A DNA stretch of 64,000 nt. Source: Caulobacter segnis. GTDB lineage: Bacteria > Pseudomonadota > Alphaproteobacteria > Caulobacterales > Caulobacteraceae. The notes beneath the pieces were generated by a model, which worked only from the letters and a program-made list of their open reading frames with translations, searched no databases and was not told the origin of the DNA. Shown here one piece after another: positions 52,404 to 61,459 of this stretch (positions are counted from its first letter, which is position 1; each line of letters opens with the position of its first letter). The DNA lies in contig NZ_CP082923.1 of NCBI RefSeq assembly GCF_019931575.1, positions 3,410,001 through 3,474,000 of the forward strand, read 5' to 3'. Position numbers and translations under genes: made by a program.

Positions 52404-55160
52404 CTAGAACCGGGCGTCGAGGCGGATGTAGGACTGCCGGCCGAACGGGTCGGCGACCGAGCTGAGATAGCCGGTGTACTTGGCGCTGGGCGCGGCGCGG
52501 TCGAAGACGTTGATGGCGCCGACGGTCACCCGATAGCGCTCGTCCTGGCCGAAGGCGTAGGCGTACTGCAGGTCCAGCACCGTCCAGGACTTCACCCGCG
52601 CCGCCGTCGTGGCGGTGATGGCGATGGCGTAGTCATCCATCACGCCCGAGACGTAGCGAACGGTGGCGCTGGCGAAGTGCGGCCCCATCGACCAGTCGAC
52701 CGAGGACAGGTTCCGGTACTTGGGCGCGGCCGCCGCGGTCGAGGGCGAGGTGGTGGTGTTGTTGCGCCGACCGACCCCGTCATAGACCAGCGAGCCGGTG
52801 TCGATGTCGTACTTCAGGAGATAGCTGAGGTTGTCGCGCAGGGTGAAGATGCTGTCGCCCACGTCGAACGACCAGCTGGCCGCGATGTCCAGGCCCGAGG
52901 TCTGGGTGCCGCTCTTGGCGTTGTAGCTGGTGACGTAGATCGTCTGGGCTACGCCGCTCTGGTCGCGCACCACCTGCGGCCCGTTGGGCGCGGCGTTGAT
53001 CACGGCCTGACCGTTCTGCACGGCGATCTGGTTGTCGTACTTGAAGGTCCACCAGTCCAGCGACAGCGAGGCGCGGCGCACCGGCAGCCAGGTGACGCCC
53101 AGATTATGCACCTTGGAGGTCTGAGGCTTGAGGTCGGCGTTGCCGATCGTCGTCACCGTCCGGAAATTGGTGGTGCCCAGCACCGGGTCGGTGATGTTGA
53201 CGACGTTGTTGCTGATCGGACCGTTGGTCGCGTTCTCCAGGCCTGGGGCCTGGAAGGCCGTGCTGGCCGAGGCCCGCAGCGACAGGCTGTCGTTCGGCCG
53301 CCAGATCAGCGAGGCCTTGGGGTTGGTGGTCTTGAACCCGCCGTAGTCCTCGTGGCGCACGGCCAGGTCCAGGTTCATGCCGTCGACAATCGGCAGGTTC
53401 CACTCGGTGAAGACGCTCTTGATCGTCCGGTCGGCGTCGCGGTCCACCGACGGCCCGCCGAACGCGGCGTAGCCGCTGCGCAGCAGGTCCGAATAGTGGA
53501 TCGACTCCCCTTCCCGCCGCCATTGCAGGCCGACGGCGCCGGAGATGTCGCCGGCCGGCAGGCGCAGCTTGCCGAGAGTCCCGTCGATCACCAGGTCGGC
53601 GATCTCCATGTCGCGGACCGTGCGGGTGAACACCTCGGACTGGATGTTGAACAGCACCGCCGGGTTGTTGGTCGTGTTGTCCTTGGCGAAGGGGCTCAGA
53701 TAGTAGCAGTTGCCCTGGCCGGCGACCGCGCCGACGCCCGCGCCGTTCCAGCGGTAGTTGCAGTTCTGGCCGCCGTAGCCGTTCAGTGCGGCCTGGAACA
53801 GGTTCATGTCGGTGTCGTGGTCGCGGAAGACGTTGCTGGACCATGACGAGGTCAGGGTGGCCGCGTAGTTCCAGTCGCCGAACACCGGGCCCTTGGCGCC
53901 CACCACGTTGTGGAACTGGTTAGCCTCGTTGCGCTGGACGTTGTAGTTCAGCCCCGCCAGCCCCTGCGAGCCGATGGGCCGTCCCACGTAGTACACGGCC
54001 ACGCCGAACGGGTTGTACGGGTTCGAGGCCGGCACGATCGGCGGCGTCGCGCCGTTGTGGTTCTGGGCGTAGGACGGCACGCCGTAGCGCTGCGAGTCCT
54101 GGTGGTAGATCGCCGACTCCAGGAACAGGGTGTGCTGGTCGGTGAGGTCGTATTCGCCCTCGACGTGGATCAGGCCGCTCTGGCTGGCGCCGCGGATCGG
54201 GTTCTGGGCCTGGAAGCTGAAGGCGCACGAGCCGATCGCGTAGCCGGGGCCGCTGGCCGACGGCGTGAAGATGCTCTTGGTCTCGGCCGAGCCGCAGTTG
54301 GGATCGACCACCGCCAGCGTGCCGGCCGCATTCTTGTAGGTGTCATATAGGGTCGAATAGTTGACCCCGTTGATGACCACGTCGCCGCCGCCGGCCGTGC
54401 GCGGACGAGCCGTCAGGGTGAAGGCGCCCGGATTGGCCCCCGCCCCCGACGAGGCGTTGAAGATGTTGGTCACCGCCCGGTCGGAATTCTGCAGCCGCTC
54501 GATGTCGGTGTAAGAGGCCGAGGCCACCAGCCGTGAGCGGTCGCCCTTGGCGCCCCACATCGCCTGGACCTGCCAGGCCGGCGAGTCCTCGATGTAGGTG
54601 TACTGGGCGCTGGTCTTGAAGCCCTCGAAACGGCCGTCGGTGATGATGTTGAACACACCGGCCACGGCGTCCGCGCCATAGGTGGCCGAGGCGCCGTCCA
54701 GCACCGTCTCGACGCGGGCGACGGCGATCGGCGGGGTCAGGCTGTTGAGATTGACGTAGCCGTCCGACTTCACGACCCGGCGGCCGTTCATCAGCACCAG
54801 GGTCGCGCCCGAACCCAGGCCGCGCAGGTTGGCCGAGCGGGTGTCCTTGCTGTCCTGGCCGCCCTTGGCCAGGTCCTGGACGCCGCCCATGCTGCCGATG
54901 TTCTGCGGGACGTAGCGCAGCAGGTCGCCGATCGAGACGACGCCGGTCTTGGTCAGGGCCTTCTGATCGACCGACACCACGGGCGAGGCGACGTCCTCCT
55001 GCTTGATGTTGCGCAGGAAGCTGCCGGTGACGACGACGGCGTCGACCTGGGTGGTCTCTGCCGCCTGGTCCTGAGCGCAGGCGCCGCCCGCCAGCAGGGC
55101 GGCGGCCGACACGCCGCCGAGGCCGGCCAGCAAGCCGCGACGCCGATTGGAACTACGCAT
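52404..55160 (-). CDS. TonB-dependent receptor (cluster e)
   Basis: 918 residues. A signal region RRRGLLAGLGGVSAAALLAG, TonB box DAVVVTGSFLRN, plug (GVVSIGDLLRYVPQNIGSMG, ETVLDGASATYGADAVAGVF) and a barrel ending QSYIRLDARF. No STN domain. GGGAGGGAA precedes the ATG. It is downstream of the 3HB-oligomer-hydrolase-like gene with a 260-base gap, so it has its own promoter. Confidence 0.95.
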   Translation of the reverse strand: MRSSNRRRGLLAGLGGVSAAALLAGGACAQDQAAETTQVDAVVVTGSFLRNIKQEDVASPVVSVDQKALTKTGVVSIGDLLRYVPQNIGSMGGVQDLAKGGQDSKDTRSANLRGLGSGATLVLMNGRRVVKSDGYVNLNSLTPPIAVARVETVLDGASATYGADAVAGVFNIITDGRFEGFKTSAQYTYIEDSPAWQVQAMWGAKGDRSRLVASASYTDIERLQNSDRAVTNIFNASSGAGANPGAFTLTARPRTAGGGDVVINGVNYSTLYDTYKNAAGTLAVVDPNCGSAETKSIFTPSASGPGYAIGSCAFSFQAQNPIRGASQSGLIHVEGEYDLTDQHTLFLESAIYHQDSQRYGVPSYAQNHNGATPPIVPASNPYNPFGVAVYYVGRPIGSQGLAGLNYNVQRNEANQFHNVVGAKGPVFGDWNYAATLTSSWSSNVFRDHDTDMNLFQAALNGYGGQNCNYRWNGAGVGAVAGQGNCYYLSPFAKDNTTNNPAVLFNIQSEVFTRTVRDMEIADLVIDGTLGKLRLPAGDISGAVGLQWRREGESIHYSDLLRSGYAAFGGPSVDRDADRTIKSVFTEWNLPIVDGMNLDLAVRHEDYGGFKTTNPKASLIWRPNDSLSLRASASTAFQAPGLENATNGPISNNVVNITDPVLGTTNFRTVTTIGNADLKPQTSKVHNLGVTWLPVRRASLSLDWWTFKYDNQIAVQNGQAVINAAPNGPQVVRDQSGVAQTIYVTSYNAKSGTQTSGLDIAASWSFDVGDSIFTLRDNLSYLLKYDIDTGSLVYDGVGRRNNTTTSPSTAAAAPKYRNLSSVDWSMGPHFASATVRYVSGVMDDYAIAITATTAARVKSWTVLDLQYAYAFGQDERYRVTVGAINVFDRAAPSAKYTGYLSSVADPFGRQSYIRLDARF

Positions 55161-55381
55161 GATGTTTCCCTCCCCTTTTTTGTTTTTGGCGCAGAGCGCC
55201 GATCGGTCGCGCGTGGGGACGCGACCGGTTGGTCTAGAAGCGGTTTTCGGGCTTGAGCGGCGAAGCGGCCGCTAGGTCAGAATGTGATCCACTCTGATGT
55301 TTCCTCCTGTCGCCGGTCGCGCGCGCCAGCGTATGGAACCGTTGTTACGCGATAAGCCGGACCCTTGGGAAATGGCATTTC

Positions 55382-55397
55382 CTGATCGATTGATCAG
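55382..55397. promoter_or_regulatory. Small palindrome upstream of the cluster e receptor
   Basis: CTGATC-GATT-GATCAG, 6-bp exact arms, is located 24 bases beyond the hydrolase stop and about 220 bases before the receptor start. It is short and could be chance; the rest of the 260-base gap shows no coding frame. Confidence 0.3.
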
Positions 55398-55421
55398 TCG
55401 TCGTTATCAATATTCGCGGGC

Positions 55422-57410
55422 TCAATCCGGCAGCGCGACGACGCCCAGCTGGACCCGAATCCGGTCGGCGGCGCGCGGGACGATCGCGATCGGCGGGATG
55501 TTGTCGGGGGTCAGGGCCGGCGCAGCACCGGGGGCGCCGCCGCGCGGGCGCGTGCGGACGATCTGGCTGTCCGGCATCGGCGCGCCGGTGGTCAGCACAT
55601 CCCAGACCAGGTCCATGGCCCGCAGATTGTAATAGGCCAGCGGCACGAAGCGCGTGTCGAAGCCGGGCATGGCGAAGCCGAAGTGCTCGGCGTTCTCCAC
55701 CTCCATGTAGCGCAGCCTGCTGGCCCCGCCCTCCCTCAGGCTGTTGGCCGCCAGATAGGGCCGCGAGCTGAAGGCCGGCGGCACGCGATTGTCGGCCCGG
55801 CCGTGGACGATGATCGCCGGCTTGCCGTGCAGGTTCCCGTCGGCCAGGAACGCGGCGATCCCGGCCTGGACCCGGCGGGCGTCGGCCGAGGCGCCGACCG
55901 CCAGCTCACGCAGGCAGCGCGCGCCGTCCAGATTATAGTCCGTCCGGCCCGTACTGGGCGAGATCGACAGGTCGTTGCGGCGTGGGCCGCGCGGGTCGTT
56001 GTCGTTGATCAGGTCGATGCTGCCGGTGGGCGCGCCGCCGGAAGCCTTGGCGAAAATCTCGGCCAGTTCGGCGGGCGGAACCGCGCGGGGCCTGCCCTCC
56101 CCGTCGACCGAGGCGTAGCTGTAGCCGCAGATGCGCCGCTCGACGCCGAAACGGCCGTGGTCGCTGGCGTACTTGGCGGCCGTGGCGTCGGGGCCGATCA
56201 GATAGCCGGCCGCGTTCAGCACCGCCGTCTCGGGATCGAAACCGTAGGCCAGCAGCCTGTCCTGCGCCTCGCGCGCCTGGCCGGCCAGGTCGCCGGCGCC
56301 CAGCAGCCCGGCCTGTTTCAGCGAGGCGCAGCGGTCGGCCGCGCGGATGACGCGCTCGGCCCACGGCGCGTCGGGCATGGCCAGCACCGCGCACGGCTCG
56401 TAGAGGTTGGCGAAGGTGAAGTAGTCCAGCAGGGTTCGCGCGCCGTTGGCCCGGACCTTGTCGCCGCGCAGCACCCGGACCCCGGGATCGCCGCGCACCT
56501 GGACCTGGGGCTCGCCAGCCACCAGGCCGTCGATCAGGCCTTCGTGGTCCTTCTCGCCGGCGTAGAGCGTGGCCCCGCCGCCGTTGGAATTGCCCGAGAC
56601 GATCACCAGGGTGTTGTCGGACGTCCAGCCGCCGCCGTCGCGGGCGTTCAGTTGCCAGAAGGCGTAGCGGATCGCGCGCAGCACGTCCTCGCCCCATTGG
56701 CTTTCCGGATTGAGCCGCGAATGCGCGGCCTTGAAGGCGATGCGGTGCGGCCAGCGGGCCAGGAAGGCGGCGCGGGCCTTGGGCGGCAGCGGCGCGGTGA
56801 AGTGCGACAGCGCTCCGGCCTCGCTGGCCTTGGCGGTCGTGCCGTCGATCAGGGTGACGGTGTCGCTCTCCAGGTCGTGCGCGCCCGTGCCGTGACCCTT
56901 GTCGCTGTAGACCACCGCGCAGCCATGCTGCAGGCCCCAGAAGCCGGTCGTGGAGATGTCGTGATAGAGGCCGAACGACCCCGCCTGCGGCACGGCCAGG
57001 ATGCACCGTCGGGCGCGCGACAGCTTGGCGGGGACCTGTAGCAGGACGGCGCTCTTCGCCCCCTCCGGACCGTGCGTATAGGCCAGGTACTCCTCGCCGG
57101 CCACGCGGCCGCCGTCTGGATAGGGCTGCCCCGTCGCCACGTCGATCGTGGGGCCAAACAGGCGTCCCCAGCCCGAGGCCGGGTCGGGCCGGATCGCCAT
57201 GGTGGCGCGACGCAGCTCGGCGGCGGTCGGATGCTGCGGATCGGCGTAGGGAGCGGGCTTGGCGGCCAGGCCAACCAGATCGTCGGTGACGCCGTCGAAG
57301 GTCAGGTGACGCAGCACCGTGACGCCCTTGGGGGTCTTGGCCGCGACCGCCGGAGCGGCCAGGGTCGTCGCCAGGGCCGCGCCCAGGCAAAGCGCCTCGC
57401 GGAGGGTCAT
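55422..57410 (-). CDS. 3-hydroxybutyrate-oligomer-hydrolase-like enzyme, exported
   Basis: 662 residues with a signal peptide (REALCLGAALATTLAAPAVA). It matches the D-(-)-3-hydroxybutyrate oligomer hydrolase family in length and in GVTDDLVGLAA, LAVPQAGSFGLYHDIS, KGHGTGAHDLESDTV and nucleophile Ser275 in VSGNSNGGGATLYAG. Known members cleave oligomers of 3-hydroxybutyrate to monomers; here the true substrate may be a related hydroxyacid ester. Its ATG overlaps the TGA of the AtuA-like gene. Confidence 0.88.
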   Translation of the reverse strand: MTLREALCLGAALATTLAAPAVAAKTPKGVTVLRHLTFDGVTDDLVGLAAKPAPYADPQHPTAAELRRATMAIRPDPASGWGRLFGPTIDVATGQPYPDGGRVAGEEYLAYTHGPEGAKSAVLLQVPAKLSRARRCILAVPQAGSFGLYHDISTTGFWGLQHGCAVVYSDKGHGTGAHDLESDTVTLIDGTTAKASEAGALSHFTAPLPPKARAAFLARWPHRIAFKAAHSRLNPESQWGEDVLRAIRYAFWQLNARDGGGWTSDNTLVIVSGNSNGGGATLYAGEKDHEGLIDGLVAGEPQVQVRGDPGVRVLRGDKVRANGARTLLDYFTFANLYEPCAVLAMPDAPWAERVIRAADRCASLKQAGLLGAGDLAGQAREAQDRLLAYGFDPETAVLNAAGYLIGPDATAAKYASDHGRFGVERRICGYSYASVDGEGRPRAVPPAELAEIFAKASGGAPTGSIDLINDNDPRGPRRNDLSISPSTGRTDYNLDGARCLRELAVGASADARRVQAGIAAFLADGNLHGKPAIIVHGRADNRVPPAFSSRPYLAANSLREGGASRLRYMEVENAEHFGFAMPGFDTRFVPLAYYNLRAMDLVWDVLTTGAPMPDSQIVRTRPRGGAPGAAPALTPDNIPPIAIVPRAADRIRVQLGVVALPD

Positions 57411-57721
57411 GCCGGCGTCTCCTCGAGATCCAGCTCCAGAAGCAGGCCGCTGAGGCACTTGCCGTGGGCGTCCAGCGCCAGGGATCGCGTCACCCCGCCG
57501 CCCAGGGCGCCGTTCAGCACGAAGTTCAGCGCCATCAGGTCCGGCAGGTCGTAGCGGCGCACCTCGCCGCGCACGATGTCGCGCAGGTGCGCCTTGACCC
57601 GCTCGGGCGTCAGGGCGCGCCGCACCCGGTCATAGGCGTCGGGGCCGTAGGCGATGACCGAGATGTTGGAGACATCGCCCTTGTCGCCGCTGCGGGCGTG
57701 CGCCAGGTCGCGCAGTTTCAT
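57407..57721 (-). CDS. AtuA-like C-terminal domain protein
   Basis: 104 residues: LRDLAHARSGDKGDVSNISV at the start, then LMALNFVLNGALGGGVTRSL. This is the small domain found at the C-terminus of longer AtuA proteins, here encoded separately. It overlaps the AtuA gene (ATGA) and the hydrolase gene (ATGA), so three proteins are made in step. It probably forms a complex with the AtuA subunit. Confidence 0.9.
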   Translation of the reverse strand: MKLRDLAHARSGDKGDVSNISVIAYGPDAYDRVRRALTPERVKAHLRDIVRGEVRRYDLPDLMALNFVLNGALGGGVTRSLALDAHGKCLSGLLLELDLEETPA

Positions 57722-59076
57722 AGGGCCACCTCGAAGATCACGCTGGGCTGGACCAGTTCGCGCTCGATCAGGGTCGAGACCACGCCGATGACCGGGGTCA
57801 CCAGCCGCGTCGCGCCGCCGCCGCCCGCCGGGCCGTTGGTGTAGAGGGCCTCGACCTCGCGGCCGACGCGTTCGGCTTCACTCCGGGTTCGGGTGCGGGC
57901 CACGACCCGGGCGCGGACTTCCATCGGCGCGAAGGCCGACACCAGGCTCTCGGGGGCCACGGCGTCGACGCCGATCAGCTCGAACCGCGTCTCCTCGGGC
58001 GACAGGCCGGTCAGGCGGAAGCGTTCGGCGATGATGTCCAGGGCCAGGCGTCCGCGCGCCACCGCGCTGGAGCCGGCGTACGAAATGGCTCCCTCGCCGA
58101 TGAAACCCTCCTTGCGGCCCAGCGAGACCTTCAGCTGGGCGGGACGCGACCGGCCGCCGCCGCCGCGCACGGCGACGCGGTCGGGTCCGACCTGTTCGAA
58201 CCGCACGGTCGAGAAGTCGGCGGTGACGTCGGGCGTCAGGTACTGGGTGGGATCGTGCAGTTCGTACAGCAGTTGCTCGGTGCAGGTGGCGACGTCGACG
58301 CGACCGCCGGAGCCCTCGACCTTGGTGATCACCGCCGCGCCGTCCGCCGACACCTCGGCCAGCGGGAAGCCCAGCCGCGCCAGGTCAGGCACCATCTTGA
58401 CGTCGGGATCGGCGAAATAGCCGCCGGTAACCTGGCCGGCGCATTCCAGCAGGTGCCCCACCACCGTGCCCCGGCCCAGGCGTTCCCAGTCGTCCAGCGC
58501 CCAGCCGAACTCGTGGACCAGCGGGGCCAGGAATAGGGACGGGTCGGCCACGCGGCCGGTCACCACCACCTGGGCGCCTCCGGCCAGGGCCTGGACGATC
58601 GGCTCGCAGCCCAGATAGGCGTTGGCCGAGATCAGGTCGTCGCCCAGGCTGGCGACGTCACCGCCGACCTCGAGCAACGGCCGGGTCGAGCCGGCCATGA
58701 CGTCCAGCACATCGTCGCCGACCACGGCGGCGATCTTCAGCCCGGGCAGCCGCAGGTCGGCGGCCAGCTCGGCGATGCGGGCGGCGGCGGCGACCGGGTT
58801 GGCCGCGCCCATGTTCGAGACGATGCGCACGCCCTTCTCGACGCACAGCGGCAGGACGGCGCGCATCCGCGCCTCCAGCAGCGGATCGTAGCCGCCGCCC
58901 GGATCACCCAGGCGGGCGCGCTGGGCCAGGGCGATGGTGCGCTCGGCCAGGCACTCGAACACCAGGTAGTCGAGCCGCCCTTCGCGGACGAGTTCGACTG
59001 CGGGCTCGATGCGGTCACCGGCGAAACCGGCGCCAGCGCCGATGCGGACGACACGAGGTTCAGGAGAGGAGGTCAA
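57718..59076 (-). CDS. AtuA family protein (DUF1446)
   Basis: 452 residues from a TTG that overlaps the CitMHS TGA (TTGA). DUF1446 marks: RIGAGAGFAGDRIEPAVELV, then YLVFECLAERTIALAQ, SNMGAANPVAAAARIAEL, VVTGRVADPSLFLAPL and GHLLECAGQVTGGYF. AtuA is needed for acyclic terpene utilisation in Pseudomonas but its reaction is not established; many relatives occur in carboxylate-utilisation operons. Because the frame is open far upstream through the transporter region, the exact start is inferred from the overlap. Confidence 0.88.
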   Translation of the reverse strand: MTSSPEPRVVRIGAGAGFAGDRIEPAVELVREGRLDYLVFECLAERTIALAQRARLGDPGGGYDPLLEARMRAVLPLCVEKGVRIVSNMGAANPVAAAARIAELAADLRLPGLKIAAVVGDDVLDVMAGSTRPLLEVGGDVASLGDDLISANAYLGCEPIVQALAGGAQVVVTGRVADPSLFLAPLVHEFGWALDDWERLGRGTVVGHLLECAGQVTGGYFADPDVKMVPDLARLGFPLAEVSADGAAVITKVEGSGGRVDVATCTEQLLYELHDPTQYLTPDVTADFSTVRFEQVGPDRVAVRGGGGRSRPAQLKVSLGRKEGFIGEGAISYAGSSAVARGRLALDIIAERFRLTGLSPEETRFELIGVDAVAPESLVSAFAPMEVRARVVARTRTRSEAERVGREVEALYTNGPAGGGGATRLVTPVIGVVSTLIERELVQPSVIFEVAL

Positions 59077-60374
59077 AGCGGAAACAGCCCCAGCAGCAGG
59101 CAAGCGACCGCCATGACCAGCGACGCGCCATAGAGGAACGGAAAGGCGAACTTCTGGTGGGCGGACAGCTCGACCCCGGCCAGGCCCGCCACCAGGAAGG
59201 TCGCCGGCGTCAGCGGGCTGACCGGGAAGCCGGCCGTCATCTGTCCGACCAGGGCGGCCTGGGCCACCTGGACCGGCGCGCCGCCCAGGCGGGCGTGGGT
59301 CTCGGCGATCACCGGCAGGACGCCGAAATAGAAGGAGTCCGGATCGAAGACCATGCTCAGCGGCATGGCCAGCAGCGACAGGACGAACGGGATGTGCCGG
59401 CCGCTGTCGGGATGGACGTTGGCCACCGCCGCGTCGGCCATGGCCTTCAGGAAGCCCGCGCCGCCCATGACGCCGGTGAAGGCGCCGGCGGCGATCAGCA
59501 CCGACGCCATCAAGAGCGCCGAGCGGGCGTGAGCGTCGATCCGGGCGCGCTGGTCGGCGACCTTGGGATAGTTGATCAGCAGGGCCGCGGCGAAGGCGAC
59601 CATGAACACCACGGCCGGCGGCGCGACGCCGGCGACCAGCACGCTCATGGCGCCTAGGGTCAGGGCCAGGTTCAGCCAGAACAGCCGGGGCCGCGCCAGG
59701 CCCGGCTCGGCGCCGTGCTCGGGAATGTCCAGGGCCGGCGCGCCATCGGCGGTCGCCTCGATCAGACCCAGGCGCTTTTCCTCGCGCTTGCCCAGCCACC
59801 AGCTGGCCACGAAGACGAAGGCCAGGCCCGCCAGTTGCACGCCGATCATCGGCTTGAAAATGTCCAGCACCGGGATGTGCAGGGCCGAGGCGGCGCGCAC
59901 CGTCGGGCCGGTCCAGGGCAGAAAGTTCACGCCGGCCGCCAACGAGGCCACACAGGCCAGGATCCGGCGGTCCATGCCCAGGGTGTCGTACAGCGGTCGC
60001 ATGGCCGGGATCGCGACCAGGAAACAGACCGCGCCAGAACCGTCGAGGTGGATGATCAGGGCCAGCAGCGCCGTGCCCACGGTGATCCGGCTGGGACGAC
60101 GGCCCACGGCCTTGAGGATGCGACGGACGATGGGGTCCAGAAGGCCCGCGTCGGTCATCACGCCGAAGAACAGGATGGCGAAGACGAACATCGCCGCCAC
60201 CGGCGCGATCTTGCCGATGCCCGCGACCATCAGAGCCGGCGCCTGCGCGCCCTGGCCGATCGCGATCGCAGCCGCCAGCGGTATGAGGATCAACGCCGCG
60301 ACGGGCGAGGCGCGGTTGGACAGGATCGCCGCGGTCAGTGCGAGGATCGCCACGACGCCGATGAGAGCGAGCAT
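59073..60374 (-). CDS. CitMHS family carboxylate transporter
   Basis: 433 residues, 11-12 helices. CitMHS marks include GVMTDAGLLDPIVRRIL, HLDGSGAVCFLVAIPAM, NFLPWTGPTVRAAS and PLSMVFDPDSFYFGVLPV. Known members carry metal-citrate with protons; here the substrate is probably a hydroxy- or polycarboxylate released by the cluster hydrolases. First gene of the CitMHS-AtuA-AtuA-like-hydrolase operon, 100 bases downstream of lysR. Confidence 0.93.
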   Translation of the reverse strand: MLALIGVVAILALTAAILSNRASPVAALILIPLAAAIAIGQGAQAPALMVAGIGKIAPVAAMFVFAILFFGVMTDAGLLDPIVRRILKAVGRRPSRITVGTALLALIIHLDGSGAVCFLVAIPAMRPLYDTLGMDRRILACVASLAAGVNFLPWTGPTVRAASALHIPVLDIFKPMIGVQLAGLAFVFVASWWLGKREEKRLGLIEATADGAPALDIPEHGAEPGLARPRLFWLNLALTLGAMSVLVAGVAPPAVVFMVAFAAALLINYPKVADQRARIDAHARSALLMASVLIAAGAFTGVMGGAGFLKAMADAAVANVHPDSGRHIPFVLSLLAMPLSMVFDPDSFYFGVLPVIAETHARLGGAPVQVAQAALVGQMTAGFPVSPLTPATFLVAGLAGVELSAHQKFAFPFLYGASLVMAVACLLLGLFPL

Positions 60375-60474
60375 GAGGGGCGTTTCTTCCTGGACGCTGT
60401 GTTCAGCTTGTCAGGCGTATATGCCGATCCCCAGAGCCCGCGCACAAAACGGAAGTTTGGATCGATTAATAGCC

Positions 60475-61386
60475 TTACTCGATAAATCCGCACGAAACGG
60501 ATCTTCCAGCCAAGCAGACACTATCGATGAACGTTTGCACGACGGGCCGGACAGGGGATTGGCGTCGCCGCATCAGCACGATCGTACGCGTGAAGGCCGG
60601 GTCCTGGATCGGTCGCGCCCGGACATTGGCCTGGCTGCGGATCTCGACGGCGGTCGACGGCAGGATGGCCAGGCCCAGCCCGGCCCGGACCAGGGCCACG
60701 GCGGTGGTCATGTAGCGGACCTGGCAGGCCGGCGTCGCCGTGCGCCCCGCCGCGATGAAGGCGCCATCAACCAGGTCGCGCACGCTGCTGCCCCGGTTCA
60801 TCAGGATCAGCGGATAGGCCGCGAGGGTCTCGACCGAGATCGTCGGCGCCTCGGCGACCGGATGCCCCTCGGGATGGACCAGCATCATGGCGTCGTCGAA
60901 CAGCTTGATCTGCTCCAGGTCGCCGTCGTTCTGGTCGGCCATGCCGATGCCGAAGTCGACGCGGTCCTCGCGCACCAGGGTGGCGATGGCGCTGTTCAGC
61001 GCGTCCTCGACCTCGAAGGTGACGTTGGGATGCTCAAGCTGGAAGCGGGCGATCAGGTCAGGCAGCAGAGTCGCCGCGCACGACGGCAGGCACGCCAGCC
61101 GCACCAGGCCCTTGGCCTTGGAGACGAAGTCGCGGGCATTGACCACCGCCCCCTCGAACTCGGTGATAGTGCGCAGGAAGATCGGCAGCAGTTCGCGGCC
61201 GACATGGGTCAGCTCGACCGACCGGGTGTTGCGGTCGAACAGGCGCAGGCCCAGCGCTTCCTCGAACTGGCGGACGCGGTTGGTCAGAGCCGGCTGCGAC
61301 AGCGCCAGGACCTCGGCCGCGCGCGTGAAGCTGTTCGTCGAGGCCACGGTGACGAAGGCGCGGATCTGGCCCAGCGTGATGTGCAT
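60475..61386 (-). CDS. LysR family transcriptional regulator
   Basis: 303 residues: HTH at about 1-60 (IRAFVTVASTNSFTRAAEVL, SQPALTNRVRQFEEALG), and an effector domain from about 90 (LVRLACLPSCAATLLPDLIA, AGLGLAILPSTAVEIRS). It precedes the CitMHS operon on the same strand with a 100-base gap and so is its likely regulator, with an acid intermediate as effector. Confidence 0.95.
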   Translation of the reverse strand: MHITLGQIRAFVTVASTNSFTRAAEVLALSQPALTNRVRQFEEALGLRLFDRNTRSVELTHVGRELLPIFLRTITEFEGAVVNARDFVSKAKGLVRLACLPSCAATLLPDLIARFQLEHPNVTFEVEDALNSAIATLVREDRVDFGIGMADQNDGDLEQIKLFDDAMMLVHPEGHPVAEAPTISVETLAAYPLILMNRGSSVRDLVDGAFIAAGRTATPACQVRYMTTAVALVRAGLGLAILPSTAVEIRSQANVRARPIQDPAFTRTIVLMRRRQSPVRPVVQTFIDSVCLAGRSVSCGFIE

Positions 61387-61459
61387 GACGTGACGCGCCC
61401 TCCCCTGGCGCTTCGAACCTTAAACCGGCGCGCGCGCCGCCCGGCAAGCCGGCCGGGGC

